Of a DNA stretch of 64,000 nt, positions 21,000-32,642 are shown piece by piece (within the stretch, counting starts at the first letter, position 1; each line of letters starts with the position of its first letter). The position numbers were made by a program, and so were the translations under genes. Origin of the DNA: Trichomonas vaginalis G3 (taxonomy: Eukaryota > Parabasalia > Trichomonadida > Trichomonadidae); assembly GCF_026262505.1 (NCBI RefSeq), contig NC_067204.1, forward strand, positions 18,578,165 through 18,642,164, written 5' to 3'. The notes beneath the pieces are model-generated. The model worked only from the letters and a program-made list of their open reading frames with translations, was not told where the DNA came from and did not search any database.

Positions 21000-21538
21000 G
21001 TAAATAATGATATAATAATAAAATAAAAATATTCTTATTCGAAATCTTTGACCATGGATATTCAGTATGTGGAAGTTGTATAGATATCATTTAGCTCATT
21101 GAATTTGTTTGACTTTTATCCACTTTTGGGACATCAATTAGCATCCAAGTAAATTTATGATTAAAAAAATTATTTTTTCTAAAACTTCCAAATTTGAACG
21201 GTATATGATGTCATATCGTTAAAATGAATTGTGGCAATATATTTGCTATTAAATGAGTGCATGTGGTAGATTGATCCTTACTTTGCATGAGTATGCGAAA
21301 TAGTTTTAAATTATCATAATACTGATCAATAACATTTATCATAAAATGATAAAGTTAAATTCAATGCTTTACATTTAAAAATTTAAAGTTGATAAATATT
21401 TGAATCGAAGTCATCTTTTGCATTCAAAATATTTTGAATTAAATATTTGACTGCCAGCAGAATACTAATGAAATATCCATTTATTACTGATTGTTTTATA
21501 CCTTGATTTATTTTATTCCATTTTTAAATTTTTTTAGT
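21000..21538. other. Intergenic, no gene seen
   Basis: About 540 bp of AT-rich sequence between the second mariner and the protease gene. No clear repeat or RNA gene is visible. Confidence 0.5.
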
Positions 21539-21551
21539 TCATTTCATTTGT
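21539..21551 (+). promoter_or_regulatory. Inr core promoter
   Basis: TCATTTCATTTGT has the TCA+1-Y-T core. The start would be at 21541, 12 nt before the ATG at 21553. Confidence 0.55.
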
Positions 21552-21552
21552 G

Positions 21553-23388
21553 ATGATACACCTATTCATATTCTCAGCTATTCATCATTGCAATTACGAT
21601 GAGAGACTAAGAAACATGAATTATACAATTCCAAAAGGAAATAGAATGAGCCTCGGAACTTTTAGTTCAGATAAATGGAGACCAATAAGAATTACAACAA
21701 ATTATGATTATTTTGAAGGCATTGCTGCAGATACCGAAAGGTGCACTAAAATAGGACAAATTGTTCATGACTCCGCAAATAATGGTGCTGCTTTAACATG
21801 TACAGAAGCAGATTTATTAACACCAGAAAGGATCAAAGTTGTCAAAATAACTACTCAGAATGTAATTAATTTCTTGAGTAATCTCCTTAAAGTTCGAACT
21901 TATTTACGCAATATCCAAATTGATGATCTGGAAGGCTTGGTTAATAAAAATAATGAAAATACTGATCTGTTAATGGTATTTCATTCCAGACTTTCAAATA
22001 CCTTCATAGCCTCAGCATATGGAGATAGATATGAATTAGAATATTATCGTCCAATAAGAGGCGTAGTTAATATTAATCCAAAATACATTCCAAAAGCAGC
22101 CCAAAATTATAATGATACCGATAATAACTACTTCAATGTAATCCTTCATGAAATTACACATGCATTAGGATTTAACTCATATGTATTTAGGCAATTCCAT
22201 TCATATGATGATTCAACATTTTACAAGGATCCTATTTGCAATATCACCAAATTTGGAAGAGGTTTTAGCTTCCTTGTTACTCCATATGCACATATCTTTG
22301 CAAAGAAAAGATTTGGTCTTGATAAATTTGTCGGAGATGATGGTAAAAGTTGCCCATCTGGAATTGAATTGGAAGATGGCGGAGGTGTAGGAACAGCAGG
22401 ATCTCATCTTGAATCAAGAACATATGAATCAGAATATATGGTTGGATCTGATACTGGACAACCTACTCCATATTTAAGACTTACAGATGCTACGCTTGCT
22501 GTTTTAATGGATTCTGGTAATTACAAAGTTAATTGGGCAAAAGCAGTTCCTTTAGTCTTTGGACATCCAGAATCAATTAATGGAAAACCAATTGAAAACT
22601 TTGCGCTTAACCCACCAGAAATTGTATTACCATCAAATTATATTGCAAATGATGATGCTGATTTTGAATTTATGGATTTGACTGGATTTGATTATAAACA
22701 CTTGGGAATTGGAGGATGGTTTAATGACAGTTCAGTAAATTGCTCTGAGTCATATTTTGGACAATATTGCAAACTCAAAGATACATATTATAACCCGAAA
22801 CATAAGAAAACAATTGGAACTCAGTTAGCTGATTTTCAAGCTTATCCTTCTCCTGTTAAAGTTTGTCCAAAAGGACAAGCAATTTTGCCAGGTATTATAA
22901 CTAAGAATCCATGCGGTGAATACAAATGCAATGGCTACGAAAGCTTCGAAATAAAAGTCAATGATGAAATTGATGGAATCAAAACAATTGTTTGCACAAA
23001 AGAAAATGTTGGAAAATATTTCAATTTTTCAGCTTTATTTGATGGTCAAATTAGAACGAAGAGAGCAAGCTGTCCGGATCCTGAAAGATTTTGCAGAACA
23101 ATGAAGCTAACTGAAATGAACTTTAACAAAGATCCTCTGGATCCAAAAACTCTTGTTCTTGAAGGTGAACCTCAAGCACCGCCAGAATGGTCTTTTGACT
23201 ATTCAGACGTTGATGACGAAATCAAAGAATCGAAGAGAACTTTAATAATTATTATTTCTGTAGTATGCGTTGTTATTGTCATTATCATTGCAAGTATAAT
23301 AGCATGCTGCGTGTGCTGCATCAGAAAAAAGAAGAAATCTGAAATTTCAGAAACGCCAATTGAAGAACTTAATGAAAGACTTGCTTGA
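21553..23388 (+). CDS. GP63-like (leishmanolysin, M8) surface metalloprotease
   Basis: 611 residues. The order is: short signal peptide (MIHLFIFSAIHH), pro/N-terminal region, and a zinc-binding HEITHALGF motif near residues 199-207. A downstream His in GSHLESRTYESEYMVGSD supplies the third zinc ligand and Met-turn region. A Cys-rich domain follows, then a single membrane helix (LIIIISVVCVVIVIIIASI), and a short basic tail (CIRKKKKSE). This is the type I membrane layout of trichomonad GP63-like proteins, which cleave extracellular or host proteins at the cell surface. Catalytic residues look complete. The ATG at 21553 was chosen over the GTG just before it and fits the Inr. It ends TGA followed by TAAA, the usual polyadenylation tetramer of this group. 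Confidence 0.9.
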   Translation: MIHLFIFSAIHHCNYDERLRNMNYTIPKGNRMSLGTFSSDKWRPIRITTNYDYFEGIAADTERCTKIGQIVHDSANNGAALTCTEADLLTPERIKVVKITTQNVINFLSNLLKVRTYLRNIQIDDLEGLVNKNNENTDLLMVFHSRLSNTFIASAYGDRYELEYYRPIRGVVNINPKYIPKAAQNYNDTDNNYFNVILHEITHALGFNSYVFRQFHSYDDSTFYKDPICNITKFGRGFSFLVTPYAHIFAKKRFGLDKFVGDDGKSCPSGIELEDGGGVGTAGSHLESRTYESEYMVGSDTGQPTPYLRLTDATLAVLMDSGNYKVNWAKAVPLVFGHPESINGKPIENFALNPPEIVLPSNYIANDDADFEFMDLTGFDYKHLGIGGWFNDSSVNCSESYFGQYCKLKDTYYNPKHKKTIGTQLADFQAYPSPVKVCPKGQAILPGIITKNPCGEYKCNGYESFEIKVNDEIDGIKTIVCTKENVGKYFNFSALFDGQIRTKRASCPDPERFCRTMKLTEMNFNKDPLDPKTLVLEGEPQAPPEWSFDYSDVDDEIKESKRTLIIIISVVCVVIVIIIASIIACCVCCIRKKKKSEISETPIEELNERLA

Positions 23389-23830
23389 GTAAAGAATTAT
23401 TTTTTATTTTTGATAAATGAAGCTAATCATAAAATAATTTGATACTTTTTAAAATGAATTTATGATGATAATATTAAATTGAGTAATAAATATTTTTGTG
23501 TTACTATATATTTCATCTGTGAAACCATTTAGTGGCATTTATTGAGCCTCAAGTCAGAGAGTGGGAAGCAGTTCCCACAATACCGACAATGTTGTTTGCA
23601 CTTTTTGTAAATCACTAGGCTTTTCAAAAAAGATAATGATAATAAATTATTTTATTCTTACACATGCAGTAATTCCTCTATCCAGTATCGCCGATATGAT
23701 CTGAAAAAATCTCCTAATAAAAATTTAATTTAGCAGATAATATAAATATGTTAAATATCCAAATCCGATTCAATAAAAAATTGAATAAATCTGAATTTTT
23801 CTGATATCACAAAATTGTCAAAAAAAATAC
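23389..23830. other. Intergenic with a small hairpin
   Basis: GTGGGAA-GCAG-TTCCCAC at 23561-23578 is a perfect 7-bp stem in otherwise plain AT-rich DNA, followed about 30 nt later by a short T-run. I cannot assign it to any RNA family. A weak TCAC initiator core lies at 23807, 24 nt before the next ATG. Confidence 0.3.
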
Positions 23831-26800
23831 ATGCTAAGTTTTCTTTTCCTCTTTATCAGTTCGAAAAATATCACAATCTCAAAAAGAGGTACTACATCAT
23901 CTTATACTATCTATTATCCAAAAACTGAACGTGGCGAGCAGCCTTGGTGGCGTTTTGCTGCAAGAGAACTTCAGGCAGGTATCAAAAATATAACAGGGGA
24001 GACAATTCCAATAGAAACAGATGATCAAAATATTAAAGATAAAGCAATTTTGATAGGCCCAACTAAGTTCTCTAAGGAGTTAACAACATTAAAGTTCACA
24101 GATTTAGGTCTTGATGCATATGAGATACGATTTGTTAAAGGAGATCATCTTATCATTAATGGCGGCTCTCGTGGTACCATTTATGGCGTTTATGAACTCT
24201 TAGAAACTTACGCAAAATTCAGATTCTACACTTCATGGATGGAATTCTATCCAGAAGCAGATGAATTCAATGTTGATTCTGATGTTAATATAAATGATGT
24301 TGCCGCATTCCAATGGCGTCGTATTTGGGCAACAGATACAATTTTGAATTTCAGACATAACGTTAGAAAACGAGCAAATGCAGGCGATCAAGGTCTAGGA
24401 TACGAAGCTGGCGGATACAAATGGTCTACATTTGGCGTTCATACGTTTTGGACCCAACTTCCCAAATCCGAATATCCTCCATCGAAATATCCCGAAATGT
24501 GGGCACTTTTAGATAACGGACAGCGTTCTAGCAGTGCACCATGCCTTACAAATCAAAAAGCTTTCGATGTTATCCTTTCAAAGATCATTGCCGAAGTCAA
24601 AAAAGATGATACTTCAACATACATCGACGTTGGCCACAACGATGATAATGATTATTGTCGTTGCCCTAATTGCAAGGCATTGTTCGAAAAATATGGTCAA
24701 TGATACTCAGGTGTTATGTTAGATTTTTGTAATCGTTTGTCAGATGCCCTCAAACCGACATATCCAAAGCACATTATTAGAATGTTGGCCTACTACATGA
24801 CAGAAGCCCCTCCGTTCAACATCAAAGGCAAAGATAACATTGGAATTTATTTGTGTCCACTAGGAAATGACATTGGCCACCCAATAAACGAATCAGCGCA
24901 TCCGGAAACAGTCTATTTCAAACAGATTGTCGCAAACTGGACTAAAATTGTCAAATACGTCCATCTTTACGAATATCACACGAATTTTTGGGTTCCGTTG
25001 CATTTGACACCGAATTATTGGATGGTTGGTAGAAACATTCAATACTACGCTTCTTTAGGAGTATATGGATATATGGCTGAAGACAAAATGCTTTGGACAA
25101 GGACTCCTCCAACAAGACTGGCTCAACACACTGATTTCACTTATTTCAGACAATATGTCATGTCAAAAATGATGTTTTATCCAAATAGACCTGTTTTATA
25201 CTACGAAGATGACTTCTTGTATGGTTTCTACGGAGCAGGAGCTGCAGCATATGTTAGAAGGTTCCTTAATGTAACAAAAGAAGTTGCTGATCTTCATCCT
25301 GAAGCATATATTAATTGTCTTGGCGGAGAAATACAAGGATTCCAAACAAATAACTATAATTATTACGCGTATTGGTTATGGGGTAAAGCTGTTGAAAAAG
25401 CGAAAGAAACAGGCTCTGAAAAACAAATATTTAATACAATGATGGCAGAACTTCCATCAGCAAATACAATTATTACTATGGAATCGAGAATGAAATGGCC
25501 ATTGGTTGTTGATGAAGAAGGAAAAATAAGATTTAAAGGTTCTAAAATCAAAGAATGCGCCATAAAAATCTTGGAAAGATGTAAAGATCCTTATTACGTT
25601 GATAACTATACTAAAGGTATTTGTTCTGTTACAAGAGATCTTAATGCAAATGCCGCTAAAGTTTATCAGAATTTGGCATTTTGGAGGGATTCAAATCCAG
25701 CAGTTATAATGAAATCAGGAAATCTTAAAGCTATTTCTGGTGAAAACCCTGCTTATGGAAGAATTTTCTCTTTCACGAAAGGAAATACTGAATTTGTAGA
25801 TAATATTGAAGGTATTGATTTCTGTATGTATGATTCATTTAAGATTACTTATCATATTAATTATGATATGAAAACAGGAACAAAAACAGATAAAACTGCA
25901 GCATTTAGTTTCGATTCGAATGATATGAAAATGGAAAAAACTTACACATTAAATGATAATTCATTAACAATGAATTGTAAGTTTACTAATAAAAAAGGAA
26001 GTGTTTTCCAGTCAAGACCAACTTTCTCTATTAATCTTGATTTAGGAGATAGTACAGATATCTTTTATAAACTTGGAAATGGAAACTGGGAAAGACCAGT
26101 TATTGATGAAGTTGCAACATACGTGAATCACTTCGGTAAACAGACAGGTTCACAATCAACATTATCAATTTGCAGTGGAAAGACAAAGAGAGGAATGAAA
26201 TTTGACTTTTCCGCTCAAAAGATTTCATTTTTCTCTGTTTGTTTGAACAAATCCTCCAAGTTTGTTAAAGTTTATATTGGCGCAGAATTCGTTCAAGTTA
26301 ATTCTAATGCAGCTTATGATAGTTTCTTAACATTGACAACATTAGAAAGTATTAGTAATTTACCATCAACACCAATGCCAAACTTAGAAACTCCAGGCAA
26401 AATTGTTCATTTCTATCCATTGTATTACATTAATGTTGGTTTCCAAAATTGGCAACCAACAAATGACGCGATGTCTTTCGTTGGAATTTCGGCATCTTCT
26501 TTATCAGGAGTTCCAGGTAAAAGTAGTAGGCTATCCTTTAGAGTCTGTCAAAATCTTCCAGAAGTATTTGGATTGCATGGAACATGGATGAATATGACAT
26601 TTAGATCAAGATGCACAGAAAGAAATATGAGTCAACAATGGCCATGGTGGAGTGGATACACAAAACAAGGTAAAGATAATTACCAAGGATCTGAAACATG
26701 GATGGTTCCAAAGAATGATGTTTACTTTTATATACCTTTGAGGGAAATGAAGAATGCTACTTCTGATATCAATGTTTGGCTTGAATGCACTACAGTTTGC

Positions 26801-27169
26801 AAGAGATTTTGGTCAGATGGCTTCAAATTGGAACAAAGAACAGATTCATCAGCATACTATGGATACCCTGATACGAATTTCAAGTTCAATGATGATCTAG
26901 AACCAATGAAGGAGCCAAATATGACTGAATACATGCAAAATGCAGGAATATCTATTATTGAAACAAGTTCAAATGAAACAAATACAACTGAAACTGATGA
27001 AAAATCAGAGTCAAATAAGAAATCTAAAGCTGGAGTAATTGCTGGATCTATAATTGGTGCTTTAGTTGTTATTGGTGTCATTGTTGCTGTTGTATTTGTT
27101 ATCATGGTAAAACGCGGTGAAAAATCTGATTCAGACAAAGACGTTGTAATGAAAGAAATAATGGTTTGA
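23831..27169 (+). pseudogene. Membrane-anchored DUF4838-type glycosidase-like protein, in-frame TGA
   Basis: About 1112 codons in a single frame interrupted by one TGA at 24701-24703. The order is: signal peptide (MLSFLFLFIS); an alpha-glucuronidase N-terminal-like domain (HLIINGGSRGTIYGVYELLE, about residues 110-130); a DUF4838-like catalytic-region domain with a zinc-like CRCPNC segment, spanning the TGA; a long beta-rich C-terminal region; one membrane helix (AGVIAGSIIGALVVIGVIV) and a short cytoplasmic tail. The layout suggests a surface enzyme acting on glycans; activity is unproven. DUF4838 proteins are best known in bacteria, so lateral transfer is possible. An ATG at 24716 would give an 817-residue fragment without signal peptide. 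Could be a nonsense mutation or an error. Confidence 0.7.
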
Positions 27170-27325
27170 TTTAAAAACTCTTTTATATACAATTATATAG
27201 TAGTATATGATGCGGGGTTTGTGACTTTTTTTGTAATCGTAAGAATTCATACATAATTGAATGATTTTTGAACATACTTCCGAATAGCAGATTTTAAAAA
27301 TTTATGAATAATTTATAAAAAGTTT

Positions 27326-27372
27326 TTATTCCTACAATTCCTATATTACCATTAATAAAAAGAATATATTTT
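27326..27372 (+). repeat. Maverick 1 left terminal inverted repeat
   Basis: 47 bp that match the reverse complement of 43872-43918 exactly. The match stops abruptly on both sides. Confidence 0.85.
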
Positions 27373-27400
27373 TGACGAAGTGAAGATTCGCACTTCGTCA
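27373..27400. other. Hairpin TGACGAAGTG / CACTTCGTCA
   Basis: A perfect 10-bp stem with an 8-nt loop directly inside the left terminal repeat. The same ACGAAGTG...CACTTCGT stem is repeated in the 76-bp array at 55379-55680 in the second element, which suggests a shared cis-acting site. Confidence 0.6.
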
Positions 27401-27445
27401 CAAAACTCCGAAAAAATAAAGTTAGATTTTTTTATTTAATATAAA

Positions 27446-27781
27446 ATGTATGGAAAAAGAATAATATCTGATTTTGAACATTATTTGATTGATTTACTAA
27501 TTGATCCACAAAGCTGTTGTAAAATTAATTTTGAATTTAAAATTAAAGGAACCGTAAATTTTGTATTTATTTATCACTTAAAAGAATATGACCGATATCA
27601 TAATTTGATATATGAAACTAATATAATATTTGAAGATAACAAACTTACAAGCTTCGAACATGAAAATGATATAATATTCGAAGATGAAAAAAAGAAAGAG
27701 ATTGAAAAGCAATTCAATGAATGCCTTTTAAATACATATGCGCACATTATAAGACATAAAATGAAATTAATTCCTTATTAA
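27446..27781 (+). CDS. Maverick hypothetical protein, 111 aa
   Basis: First gene inside the element. Acidic, alpha/beta mixed, with a helical C-terminal half (EDEKKKEIEKQFNECLLNTY). No motif recognised. The upstream region is the T-rich ATTTTTTTATTTAATATAAA typical of this element's starts. Intact. Confidence 0.6.
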   Translation: MYGKRIISDFEHYLIDLLIDPQSCCKINFEFKIKGTVNFVFIYHLKEYDRYHNLIYETNIIFEDNKLTSFEHENDIIFEDEKKKEIEKQFNECLLNTYAHIIRHKMKLIPY

Positions 27782-27940
27782 TCAAAAATATTTTTTATCT
27801 TTATATAAAGATGACAAATAGAAAAATAATTTTTATCTGATAGAAATAATACCTACAAATGACGGTATATAAAAAATTGACTTCTTACGTAAAATTAAAA
27901 CTAAGTTAAATTTATTTTTTTATTTTTTATTTTATAATAA

Positions 27941-28999
27941 ATGAGTATAACAACTAATTCATTGAAATCTTTAAAGTTCACTAATTCAGAATTAGAAAAT
28001 ATTTTAGAAAATTTTGGAGACGGTTCTTATCCAACATATATGCAGAATGTGAAAGAGTTTTCCAGATTGTTGAATGAATTTAAATATAACGGACCAATTA
28101 CTAAAAAGGCTATAATGAGATATTTATATCCCAAAAAAGTTGAAAAACAGGAGAATATTCCTCTTTATGGTCCAGAGGACCTGGGCTCAGAGAGCCTTGA
28201 AACACCTCCTGAATATTTTGAAGAAAAAATTAAACAAGATGAATATTATAACGATGAGATTGAGAAATTGGAACAATTAAGAAATGAAATAGATGAAAAA
28301 TTAGTGAATTGAGAAATGCTGAAAATGAAGTAGGGTTTAATGAATATCCCAGCTTCAGAATCAGAAGTTCAAAAATCACATGAGGAAAGATATAAAAATT
28401 ACTTTTTGGAATCAACTAAAAATTTATTAGATGGTGATATTGACGAAACACTTTCAGAAGAAGGCACAAAATTTATTCATAAACATAAGCTTCAATTTAT
28501 TGACGATGGAGATTATCCATGTATATTACTTTCACCTCCTCTTGATTCTGAAAAATTCAAAAAAGCACTGAAAAATGTAACATATGCAACAAATACGATT
28601 AAGAAAGAAGACCATGATATTTACACAAATTATTATTTAAATAAATGTACAGGTGTTGATAAAGTTTTTGATTTGTTAGATAAAATATCAAAAGAAACAA
28701 TTGGTACATATAAAATTTTATGCGATTGTGGTTTCATTGTTGAAGATACCGTTGATGTTTCATATGAAAGAACAGCTCCGAAGGAGGACGAAGTGGAAAG
28801 ATCTATTCCATTCGTTATTAAGAACATAAAAGATATGAAAACTTATAAACATTATATTTATTCATTTATTTCAGAAAAAATGGAAGCAACACATAAATCA
28901 TCTCGTCATCATTTCATAGCTATTCACACATTCCTTTTCAAAGTTGTGAAATTAAATAAGACAGGAATTAGATTTAATGTATCAGGTACGCATTCTTGA
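27941..28999 (+). pseudogene. Maverick hypothetical protein, probably one frameshifted gene
   Basis: An open frame from the ATG at 27941 (123 residues, acidic, ending in a coiled coil EKLEQLRNEIDEKL) stops at 28312. A 219-residue frame begins at 28340. Between them a third frame continues the same helix-like sequence (SELRNAENEVGFNEYP), and only 27941 has the element-type start region (TTTTTTTATTTTATAATAAATG). I therefore read this as one gene of about 350 codons with two frame changes. The second half has a Cys-containing segment (ILCDCGFIVED). Not recognised; it does not show the His-Asp-Cys order of the adenovirus-type protease expected in Mavericks. Confidence 0.5.
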
Positions 29000-29150
29000 G
29001 TAAATTAAAATGTATTCGTCACGTGCAGATGATAAAAATTTGTGTGTTCTTAATTCATTTTATGGACTTTAGCCCTGGACTCTCTGAGTCTCGGACTTTA
29101 AAAAAATAAACTTTATTTTTATTTATTTTTTAATTTTTATTCTTACATAA

Positions 29151-32100
29151 ATGAACAAAAATGGAACAGCTAAAATGAATGATAATCAAATAAGAGCGAA
29201 GGTAGAAGGTTATTTAAACGCTTCTATAACATTCCTGATGGTGTTAATCCTAAAACTCGTAGAAGTTATTTAAATGAAGCCATAGATGCATATGAAGGAT
29301 TTGACATTTCATCAGAAAGTGAGAGGTTAGCAAGAATGTTAAACGTTAATATTGATTTTTATTATTGTGACCCTCAACCAGAAGACGTAGACATTAACAA
29401 GGTAGACTTTCCATTAGTGGAATCAATAATGATAGATCCAGAATTTGAAACAGTAAATATTTTATTAACACAGAGTCCATGTGGAAAACTTCACGCTGAC
29501 AGAATAACAGACGTTGAAGCACTCACAGGATATAAAGTTTGTCCTTTTGCAAAGAAGAAGTATATTCTATCCGTGATGATCCAGAAAGGAAAAACCAAAG
29601 AAGATTTTTAAAACATTGTGAGAAATGTAAAGAAAATAATGGAAGATTAATTCAAGACGTTCAATTGCAAAACACACACAACCATATGCACCACATATCA
29701 CGAAACAGAAGATATATCAGTGGCTATTAGCACAATTTGCAGGAATATTATAAACCAACAAGATATTATATTACTTTTGACTTCGAAACATTAGAGACTA
29801 AAGAAGAACTTCAACTTTCTGAATGTGCAACTTTGAACGCTTACTTAAAACCATTTATGGTATCATCAACGGTTAAATTAAACGATAAAACATATACAAG
29901 GAATTTTTGCTTAACTTCGAGTGATTCGTTCATCTCTTTGATTGAATTTTTATTTTCAACCTGTTCATTAGTTGCTAAATCAAATATTGAACAATATGAA
30001 GAATTAATGAAGTCCCATACATTAAATGAGAAACAGAAGGAAGCAATGAAAGAGCTTTTAGATGAAGAATTTAATAAAGTGAATATCATTGGTTTTAATT
30101 CGGGAAAGTTTGATTTAAATTTAATTCTTCGTGATTTAAATACTGCAAAATGGAAGATAAAATCAATGCTGGGTTCTTCTTCTCAATTTAAGCAATCATG
30201 TAAAGAAAACAAACGTCCATATGAATTGAGATTTATTGACATCAGAAATTATATAGCGGGTGGAACATTAGACCAATTCACTCAAGATTTCGGAAACAAT
30301 AAATCACGTGTTAAATCTTTTTCCCATATCAATTCATCACATGGGAGAATTACGAAGAAGAATTATATAAAAAGGAACCATTCACTCAAGATTCATTTTA
30401 TTCAGCATTAACACAAGAAACAATATCCGATTCAGATTATCAAATATATCTCAATGATGCTAAAAATTTGAGAATAGATTAGAATATTTTATTCATTATT
30501 GCAATAAAGACGTTGAAATTATGATTGACCCAATTGATAAAATTATTGAAGAAACATTTGTTTATAAAATTGACATGCTCCATAATCTTTCATTATCATC
30601 TAATGCATCAATGATTCGTTACGCGTTAGCATATAAGAACTTCAATCCTAACGAAACATATCCAGAAGAAGAAAATGTGGAATCAAGTTTTGAATTAACG
30701 AAAAAGTATTGGAAATATAAAATTGAATCATATAAGAAACAAGATGAAAAGGCGAAAAGAGATACCAAAAACAATGTTTCAATGGATGACTATCAATATT
30801 TTCACGATTTAATCCTTTCATCTAAATGCAAAATGTGTGGTAAAGCGTTTACATATGCAAATAAACCAACATTGGATAGAATCGATAATGAAAAACCACA
30901 TACTAAAGAAAATTGTCAGTTAATGTGTTGTTATTGCAATGTCGTGAAATCAAATAAAGATGAAGACATTCAACGTTTAAGAATTAATTTAAGAAATTAT
31001 GCATTAAAAAATAATTTACCAATGACTTTAGATTCAGTGGAAGCGTATCACATCCTCCGTAATGGAATTACTGGTGGTCTCTCTAATGTTCAACATCGTG
31101 TTAATCTTAAAGGAATCACCACATATTAATAAACTTTCATATAATCCAGAAACTAAAACAGTATCAAATGAGGACACTTCCAACATCATGACTCATTTCG
31201 TTGGTGTTGATTTCAATTCATTATATCCTTCATCATTTTCATCAAATCCTCATGATTTCATTCAATACACCGATCATAATGTATATGCCGGGAAGATTGA
31301 AATGTTTTAATTTGTGATACAGCAACAAAGAAAGCAAAAGCTAGGAATTATTAGAAAGAAAAATACTTTATTCGTGGCTGAAGTAAAGGGTCACATTGAT
31401 GAAAAATACATTAATGATTACATAAACTTTTTACCGATAATAAGAAACTTAGATATTATCACAGATGAAAAAACAATTGGTGGTTTTATGTATAATTACA
31501 TGAAATCAAACAATCTACCGGTTGACCAGAAACAGAGAAAATTAACTCAGTTAGCATCAACACACAACCAATATCAACCATTTTCTTCTTATTATCTTTG
31601 GTATCTAATAGACAGATTTCATTTTATCATCGATGATATTCAATCAATTTTAACATTTACGAAAAATACTTGTTTTAATGAATTTGCGAACAAATTTATG
31701 AACGAAAGACAAAAGGCTGAATTAGAAGGAAATAAAGGAAAAAGTTTATTTTGCAAATTTCACTTAATGGATCATATGGTTACGATGCAATGAATACACA
31801 AAATTACGCAAAGACTAAAATAATGAATGCACAGAAGGCACGCGTTGCATGTATGTCAAATAAGTTTAAAAACATAAGAGAAATAGGTGAGGATACATAT
31901 CAAGTGATGCTCAAAGATAGATTTTATAGATGTGATACATGTTTACAAGAGGCATTCTTCACTTTAGATAATGCTAAATACTGGTATTTGGTTTTCATTT
32001 ATGATTTTATGTATAAATGCATGGATGTTAATCGTTTTCATTTCATTGAAGGTGATACTGATTCATCTTATTGGGCAATCGCTGGCGACCCAAATCTTCC

Positions 32101-32578
32101 TAACACTCAAGCATTTCAAGCAATTGTAACCGATAAACAATTTTATGATAAAAACATTTTCAAATTCGCACCTTTTGATTTCTTCTGTTTTGATGAGAAA
32201 TTTAAACCTAAATTAAAGAATAAAGCTGAAGAAAAAGCACATGAGAAAATTATTGGGTTTAGCAATTGAGAAACAAGGTGATAACATGGTTGCTTTATGT
32301 CCTAAGTGTTATACATCATTCAACGGAATGATTGGTGAAGACTCCTTCAAAAAGATTGCACAAAAAATGAAAGGTGTAAGTTTACGACAAAATAAACAAT
32401 TAACACCTAAAAATTATTTGGATATAATAAATGATAAAGTCATTTTGATGGTCAAAATATTAATTTACAACTTAAAAATGGGTCAATGACTCGCTTAACA
32501 ATTGGTAAGACTGCATTAACAGGAGCACACACTAAAGCTGTATGTTGTGAAAATGGATGTTGTATGCCATTTATTTAA
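29151..32578 (+). pseudogene. polB: Maverick DNA polymerase B (protein-primed type), with HNH insert
   Basis: About 1140 codons in several frames. Exonuclease motifs: ITFDFETLE (Exo I, near 29770), IIGFNSGKFDLNLI (Exo II), YCNKDVEIM (Exo III, near 30505). An HNH-type zinc segment sits between exonuclease and palm. Palm motifs: GGLSNVQHR, VDFNSLYPSS (motif A, near 31210), LNGSYGYDAMN (motif B, near 31760), EGDTDSSYW (motif C, near 32050), and a Maverick-style C-terminus ending MPFI. All catalytic motifs are kept but the frame changes near 29220, 29560, 29720, 30330, 30480, 31120, 31310, 31780, 32260 and 32470. It would replicate the element's linear DNA. As it stands it is inactive. The start region (TTTTATTCTTACATAAATG) is intact. 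Confidence 0.85.
30827..30950 (+). other. HNH-nuclease-like segment inside polB
   Basis: The order is CKMCGKAFTY, then KPTLDRIDNEKPHTKENC, then CCYCNVVKSN: two Cys-x2-Cys pairs around an HNH-like core with LDRID and a following Asn. It is a treble-clef nuclease pattern. It lies between Exo III and motif A, where protein-primed polymerases do not normally have it. It could be a domesticated nuclease or a remnant of a homing element. Confidence 0.7.
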
Positions 32579-32642
32579 TGAAATGCCACAGAAGAGACAA
32601 AGAGGTGGGCACCCATTAAACATTGATTTTATTTTTATATAA

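Noticed and set aside
23521..23620. tRNA or snRNA gene around the hairpin
   Set aside because: No cloverleaf and no recognisable promoter boxes; only one 7-bp stem.
10082..24703. Recoding of TGA as an amino acid
   Set aside because: TGA ends the GP63-like gene (23386-23388) and the DUF4838 gene (27167-27169), so it works as a stop here.
27202..27325. AGTATA at 27202 as the true left end of element 1
   Set aside because: No matching inverted sequence outside the 47-bp repeat on the right; left as unresolved.
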